Source of the DNA: Cinnamomum chago
Lineage: Eukaryota > Streptophyta > Magnoliopsida > Laurales > Lauraceae
Direction: 5' to 3'
Length of the DNA: 64,000 bases
Assembly (NCBI GenBank): GCA_038049695.1
Contig: CP142453.1
Span: forward strand, 1,691,501 to 1,755,500
A program made the position numbers and the translations under genes. Below the pieces are notes generated by a model that saw only the letters and a list, made by a program, of their open reading frames with translations, ran no database searches and was not told the origin of the DNA. Positions 59,001 to 64,000 of the stretch are shown piece by piece (the first letter of the stretch is position 1; each line of letters starts with the position of its first letter).

Positions 59001-59358
59001 AGGACACCGGGTTTCTGGCTAGATCTTTGCGAAGGTCACTGTCCGGCAGCAGGGCATTCTGAAATGCGAAGATGGCCACTTCGTCCTTGGAGTTTTCAAT
59101 CTGGCTGTAGACGGTCCAGAATCGCTTCGCGAACTGGGTGACGTTCTCTCCCTGCTTCATCTTCAGGGCCATGACATCTGCATCTGTCTTCTGTAGGATC
59201 CTGTAGGCCTGGAACTTCTTTATAAAAGACTGCTGGAGCTGCTGCCAACTCGAAATGGACCCCTCCGGGAGCGCACAGAACCACTTCAGGGGGAGGTCAC
59301 CCAAACTGGAGGAGAAGACTCGACAGTTCAGATGGCCCTCGTCTCCCCAGACAGACAT
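56059..59358 (-). pseudogene. TAT gag-pol: Gag, protease, reverse transcriptase, RNase H
   Basis: The longest frame of the window, 1099 residues. From the N side: the rest of the Gag domain (LPLKWFCALPEGSISSWQQL), an Arg/Asp/Glu-rich linker with many RRDE words, a Cys/His motif (FCAYHKESCHKTEECRVL), and a protease with VDPGSSSEILYFDSF, where the usual D-T/S-G is D-P-G. Reverse transcriptase follows (GKWRVCINFTDLNKACPKDS, HGYHQIPL, TPMGTYCYKVMPFGLKNAGA, VYVDDMVVKS), then the first RNase H (YYTSKTLIEAETRYLPLEKL) and the start of the second. It ends at TAG 56059. It is uninterrupted inside, so decay is confined to its borders. Confidence 0.93.
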
Positions 59359-59744
59359 CCTCTAGGAGAAGTGCCTGAGATGTGTAGCTGGGTCCGAGGT
59401 CCCGTCGTAAGTGACGAACCTCGGGACGGTGAACTTTTTTGGCAGGGGATACTTCCGGATATCGCGAGAGAAAGGAGACGCGCCGAGATCAATGGAGTCG
59501 CAATAAGCATCCTTTGGTCTCGGCCGAGACCAACCACCTCCAGATTGCGCTGGACCGTTTCCCTTATGCGCGCGTCCAACCACTCCTGGTCGTGATACCT
59601 GCTCTCCGGAATGGTTTCTGATGCCTTCCTCGAGTAGCTATGGCTGGCGCTCGAGCCTTCGTCTCGAGTTCGGTCGCACATTTTCTTATTCAGATGGTCC
59701 CTCAAGTCCTTCTCGGGGGAGTCGGGGCGCCTGCCACGAGACAT
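59328..59744 (-). pseudogene. TAT Gag N-terminal part
   Basis: MSRGRRPDSPEKDLRDHLNK opens a frame with an Arg/Glu-rich start and WLDARIRETVQRNLEVVG. Near 59505 the Gag-like sequence continues in another frame (YPLPKKFTVPRF, YDGTSDPATHLRHF), which stops at TAG 59362-59364 before joining the main frame. One frameshift and one stop therefore separate the N-terminus from the rest. Confidence 0.75.
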
Positions 59745-59852
59745 CCTCCTCTCGTGCTGTCGCTATGAGCGTTGTTGTCGTGACCGTTGCTGCTGCCGTG
59801 ACTACTGATGGGACTGTTGTCGGAGCCCCGCTGAACCCGTAGCTCTTTCCAG

Positions 59853-60254
59853 CTACTGCTGGAGCTGGAGAATCAGAGCGTCTCTCTCCTTGATGGCCTC
59901 ATTCTGTACTCTAATCTCTTCAACGGTGGAATCAAAATCATCATCAGGATTGTAGTCCTCGTCCTCAGCATCCTGCATCTGATCAGAGGGGTGTGGTTCG
60001 TCGACCACTGGAGACTTCTGCTGGTCTTGACCCAACAGGAGACCTGCAGGTTGCTGCTGGGTATCTCCCCTCCGGGGAGCAGACTCCGAGCGAAGGTCAC
60101 GCTCCTGAACGTTAATCCGGACGAGGTCACGCTCGACGTAGTCCTCTGTGACCGGTTCCTTCCCGGACCTCCTCTTGGCAAGGAGGCGGTCAGTGGACTG
60201 TCCCGCACGCTGTGTCTTGGAAGTCTTTCCGCCTTTAGCAGCTCTCCTCGTCAT
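59853..60254 (-). pseudogene. TAT gag leader frame
   Basis: The first ATG after the primer-binding site (60254) starts MTRRAAKGGKTSKTQRAG, a basic tail. It is followed by an acidic stretch (DAEDEDYNPDDDFDSTVEE) and a short leucine-rich end (ALILQLQQ). TAG at 59853-59855 interrupts it about 110 bp before the next Gag frame, where the reading would otherwise go on. Confidence 0.65.
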
Positions 60255-60281
60255 GGTGATAGGGAAGATTGTAGAAATCGT

Positions 60282-60299
60282 TTCCCACAGACGGCGCCA
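60282..60299 (-). promoter_or_regulatory. Primer-binding site of the TAT element
   Basis: Sense TGGCGCCGTCTGTGGGAA lies 2 bp after the 5' LTR. The first nine bases complement the 3' end of plant tRNA-Asp; the remainder does not match that tRNA well. The TR-GAG element carries the same site with two C-to-T changes. Confidence 0.8.
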
Positions 60300-60301
60300 A
60301 T

Positions 60302-60960
60302 TGTAAGTGCAGAAAATAATACTCACAAAGTAGGGATGCCTTCAAGGACTTACTCAAGGAACTCGAGGAGGAGCTGCGTGTACGATGAACCTGAAAGGGG
60401 AGAAGAGAATAGTCAAAGGACCCTGGCTGGGGCAGCAAAGGGCTCTCCGATGCTTAAGTTAGTAGTGATCATAGAAGAAGAAGGAAGAGAGGTGTGGTTG
60501 CATGTAGACGAATGCATACCTCCTTTGTAGATGGTCTGTTACCTTATATGAGAGATTGTGTTGGTGCCTGCGCCAGTGGGCCTCATGATGCGACTAGGGT
60601 CTCATCAGCCCACATAGTCATTAATGAGGGTCCATCACAGCCCCCATTACATTTAATGAGGGTCCGATCAGCCCATACTGCATTTAATGTGAGTGACATT
60701 GGGCCTGATCTGTTGGCGGCTGAGGTCCCATCGAATCCCTTTCTTAGGCCCTGTCCTGATAGGGTTGCGGCCAACGGATGTGATTGCATAACTCTGTTCA
60801 GCCGAGACCGAATGGGGTGGCATGACCGAACTGATTACTACTTTCCCGATATCATCAGCTGGTGCCGAAACCGAAGCAATGCAGGATCCATGTCCGAGAC
60901 CGATATGGAGTGCTTTTCCGAAACCGAATGGGTTTTGGTTTACGAGACGGTCCCCACACA
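60302..60960 (-). repeat. 5' LTR of the TAT element
   Basis: Full-length partner of 39685-40343, 659 bp each with no indels and 18 substitutions. Sense start TGTGTGGGGACC at 60960. Confidence 0.95.
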
Positions 60961-62966
60961 GTATGCATGATATTCTACATCAAGACTCTCCCTGTCATCT
61001 TTCCCAACAATTTATTTCTTCATCAAGCCTGCAATCAGCTCTACCCTCTCACCATTTCCTTCACATGTAATGCTAACCTTATGTCACCCATATCCTCTTA
61101 CTTTGAATCAGTCATTAAAAGTAAACTGTAGTGCATACATGCTCATTAGATTTCATTTCTTGCATGCACCATTTAAAGGATTAGCTTGAGCTTAGAAGAT
61201 TGGGAGTTTTGCCTGATTTGAGTCAAAGGAAATGATTAGAGTAAAAGGCAAAAAAAAAAAAAAAAAAAAGGCAAGTAAATGAGCAATTTGAGATATATGC
61301 ATACTAATGAGTCCTTGATTGAAAGTTATAATCCTTGCATGTTAATGCCATGCCTACTGTTAATAAGATTGATATTGAAATGGGTTCTTATTCTTATTTT
61401 TATTTTTTGAGATGGGAATGGTTGGATTTGCTTGTGTTTGTATAAATTGGAGCAAGAAGGCTCAAATCCTATATAAATGGTCTAAGGAATGATTTGGGAT
61501 GGAGTAGGAAGGATTAAAAAGAAGGGGATGGAAACACACTGCAGAAACAGGTTCCGTTTGGAGGAATTTTGCCCAGAATTGAGACAGCCGGATTGGGCCC
61601 GCTCGAGTGGGTCAGCCCATTGGGCCCAACAATGCCAACTTTGAATGGCCATAATTTTTTACCCATACGTCTGATTTGTTTTTAGTTCCATATATCGTTG
61701 GAAAGCTCTTGGAATGTAGAAACCAATGATACATACCTCCTAGTGATCAGAGATTGTCACATTGTGTGTACGCATCATGCACACATACAATGTGACACTA
61801 ATAAAATGTAGCACGTGCATTGAATTACCTAAAACTACATCGAAATGGACGGTTAGAGATGGCGGGTAATTAAATTAGGTTTGGCTAGTAAACATTCTTG
61901 ATCCTATTAATCGAATTGCATTTGCATATTGTTATAACTTTATTGTTGCCCTCAAATGTCTCAAGATTTGCTTATATGCATTGTTTGTATTACTTCTTAA
62001 GTGTTATTACAAATGTTCTATAAATATATCGTGAATTGATGTGAATAGCGGACTGAGTAAATATGATTAGATTGATTGAATGAATAGAGTGGAATCGAAA
62101 CGAATTGAGTGTAAAAGTCTTACTCAAGTCCTATTGATTGAATTGAATGAGTCGGCACTACTTAGTTTCGGCCGGATGATACTCGACGGGGTTGACTTTT
62201 GGTTTAAATTTGTGTACGTCACTGCAGTAGACATCCTGTAGTATCAAAACTCCAGAACCCAGGTAGCCAGGAGGACCTTTGGCCGGGTCCCTGGTGACAT
62301 CCCAACATGCGTGCTCTCTATTAAGGGAGGATTGAGCAAAGGTGGTAGCCAACTAGAATGTAAGTATTGTTTTGTGATTCGATGAAGCATGATTTATTCT
62401 TAAACGCACAATGTGCCTAGTTTCCGATTATTTGACATCGTTTAATCTTCTGTCAATAATTCAAATTTAATATAATATGTGATATATCTTAATTGCTCAT
62501 ATATATTGTTAAATCGTTATATTCATGGTGCTACACTTGATGTCACAGGGATCCAGGATACCAAAGAAAATAGCTAATAACCTTCAGACTAGAGATTTGA
62601 TCGGTAAGGTTCATGGTTAGATTTGACCGCCGAAGTACGTACAAGTGTGGTAATTTATGACTTGAGATTAGATAGTTAATCTTACACTTAGTTTAAGTAT
62701 GTATTGAAAGTTTAAACTATTAGCTTTGTTATAGACTAATTGTTATGTAACAATTTGGTTCTGGACTGATCATGGCTTTGATATTAATGGTGTATAAGCT
62801 TCCGCAATTAAATGTTGATTGATAGGTGTCGGTGAGTAATGCTCACACGTGAAATGTGGAATTTTCTCCTTCGTAAATTCGGACTTAATCCAGAACAGAT
62901 GCTAGTTTACGTGTCACGCCTTGGGAATCACCCTACTAAAGGGATTCTCGGGTCTGGGATGTGACA
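60961..62966 (+). repeat. Right part of the outermost Del-like LTR
   Basis: Continues the LTR begun at 39089. A TATA box (CCTATATAAATGG, near 61469) confirms plus orientation. It shares ATGGCCATAA and TATCGTTGGAAAGCTCTTGG with the minus-strand solo LTR at 45052-47258 and ends GGGTCTGGGATGTGACA. The flanks CTTGG (39084-39088) and CGTTC (62967-62971) do not match, so no target duplication is visible. Confidence 0.7.
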
Positions 62967-64000
62967 CGTTCACCATTTGAAGTGGCATCGATAGGAAATA
63001 ATGTAAACACTATAATGGAAACACTGTGCAATCTGCAATTGAGGTCCCATTCACATGGATTCCGGTCATGTCAGTTTTTTTACAGTTTGCAGTATCAATC
63101 CACTTGACACGATCTTGAATTAGCATTCTACTCTTGAAGAAGTTTGAGGCTTGATCAAGACTGAAAAACATGGGTCCATCATATTAATGGCTTCAACATA
63201 TAAATCTCCTTTTAATATATTGAAAATTGCAGAACTGTTGATGTGTAGTGGGTAAATGCTTCTATTATTTCAAATTTCAATGGGCAGTATGATGGGTCTA
63301 CTGTTACGGATATTTTTTCAGAAATCATTGTTTAGTTTGGAGCACTTATGGCCCCACCACCAACCCTTGCCTTAAAAGCAAATCTTTACTGAAAGGCCCT
63401 CTCTCTCTCTCTCTCTCTCTCTCTACATTTTTGACAAAGTTGTTCCCAGCACGTCCTCTTCTTTCCCTAGTTTCCTATGCAAAATGAAAAGGCAAGAAGC
63501 TTCACAGGTCTTTCATTAGTTCAACTGAAAGTGAAATGAGGAAGGTGGCAGGAGAAATGGAGAAAAAAAGGGGTTGGGGTTGCTGGTTTCCTGGTATTGC
63601 AAAGGAGGGAAAGATGATTACTTTGTTAATGAAATTTGAGTTACCCCATGTCCCCACCACGATCTCTTTCCTACTTGCATATCTCACTAGTATCCACTCA
63701 AATCATTTTTGTCATTTTGTTCCACCTTTTGTGGGGTGCATGTTCTTTTCATTAGCTGTTTGTTCTGTTGCTTTCCCCTCTGTTGCATTGTAATTTCTAC
63801 CCAATTGACCACGCTCTTTTATTAGGTAGCCCTATGTGGTGAGTCTAGTGCAGTCATCAGCAGGGATCATTTCAAAACGAATGTGATGAGCTAGTGGGGC
63901 CATGAGAAAATTTCAGCCCCAATTCTACTCCCCCATTGTGCAGAAATGAATCACAGTGAGATTGGGTGTCATCCAATTCCAATAAATTTTAGATTGTCTT
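62967..64000. other. Right flank, no gene recognised
   Basis: Unique-looking sequence with a CT microsatellite at 63399-63424. A frame at 63536-63793 starts MRKVAGEMEKKRGWGCW but has no family resemblance or clear gene structure, so I do not call it. Confidence 0.5.
63399..63424. repeat. (CT)13 microsatellite
   Basis: Thirteen uninterrupted CT units, a simple plant microsatellite. Confidence 0.95.

Larger units (their letters stand above)
39685..60960 (-). mobile_element. TAT-lineage Ty3/gypsy retrotransposon, nested and inactivated
   Basis: Two 659-bp LTRs (39685-40343 and 60302-60960) start TGTGTGGGGACC and end TGCACTTACA in sense orientation. They differ at 18 sites, about 2.7 percent. 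Flanks are GCATG (39680-39684) and GTATG (60961-60965), a 5-bp duplication with one mismatch. Gene order on the minus strand is gag, protease, reverse transcriptase, RNase H, second RNase H, integrase. The second (archaeal-type) RNase H and the antisense gene near the 3' side mark the TAT lineage. At least five premature stops and a frameshift make it non-functional. About 10.8 kb of later insertions lie between 41922 and about 52700. Confidence 0.92.

Noticed and set aside
63536-63793. 85-residue frame in the right flank
   Set aside because: No recognisable domain, no splice context and no codon pattern that supports coding; left uncalled.

Overview
This window is nuclear DNA of a flowering plant. 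The evidence is a ten-exon aspartyl-protease gene with GT-AG introns up to 3.8 kb, plant-type retrotransposons nested in one another, a CACTA transposon, a truncated LINE and a Tourist-like MITE. The many GTGGGCCCCAC-type motifs and long TE-rich introns would suit a large woody magnoliid or early-diverging eudicot genome, but the species cannot be fixed from the sequence alone.

Layout. 1-5.9 kb is decayed repetitive or unique AT-rich DNA with one microsatellite cluster. 5.9-8.4 kb is an AT-rich minisatellite in which nearly every unit carries a GGGCCCAC core. 9.4-10.3 kb is a decayed terminal-inverted-repeat element holding a foldback. 11.0-21.6 kb is a small Ty3/gypsy-like element that encodes only a Gag (TR-GAG type; 506/508-bp LTRs; duplication GATTT). 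A 6.7-kb CACTA element sits four bases inside its 3' LTR. The CACTA element has no recognisable transposase but carries an exon of a lipoate-pathway octanoyltransferase (LIP2-like) and probably the 5' end of a G-box-binding bZIP gene. 22.4-22.8 kb is a 5'-truncated LINE with a 16-bp duplication, and 23.2-23.6 kb is a Tourist-like MITE.

The one intact host gene I find is on the + strand at 26.9-38.3 kb. It encodes a 530-residue secreted, probably GPI-anchored pepsin-like aspartyl protease of the ASPL1 (Arabidopsis At5g10080) type; all ten exons join in frame.

39.1-63.0 kb is a retrotransposon nest. A Del/Tekay-like solo LTR (+) was split by a 21.3-kb TAT-lineage gypsy element (-). That element carries an antisense intron-containing gene, which was in turn split by a chromodomain gypsy element of Del/Tekay type (-) that has lost its 5' half. 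Three separate solo LTRs, each with a perfect 5-bp duplication, sit inside the Del-like element. Every pol copy has premature stops, so no autonomous element here looks active. The solo LTR at 43,958-44,497 belongs to the same family as the TR-GAG LTRs, and the TR-GAG and TAT elements share one primer-binding site, so TAT machinery may have mobilised the TR-GAG family.
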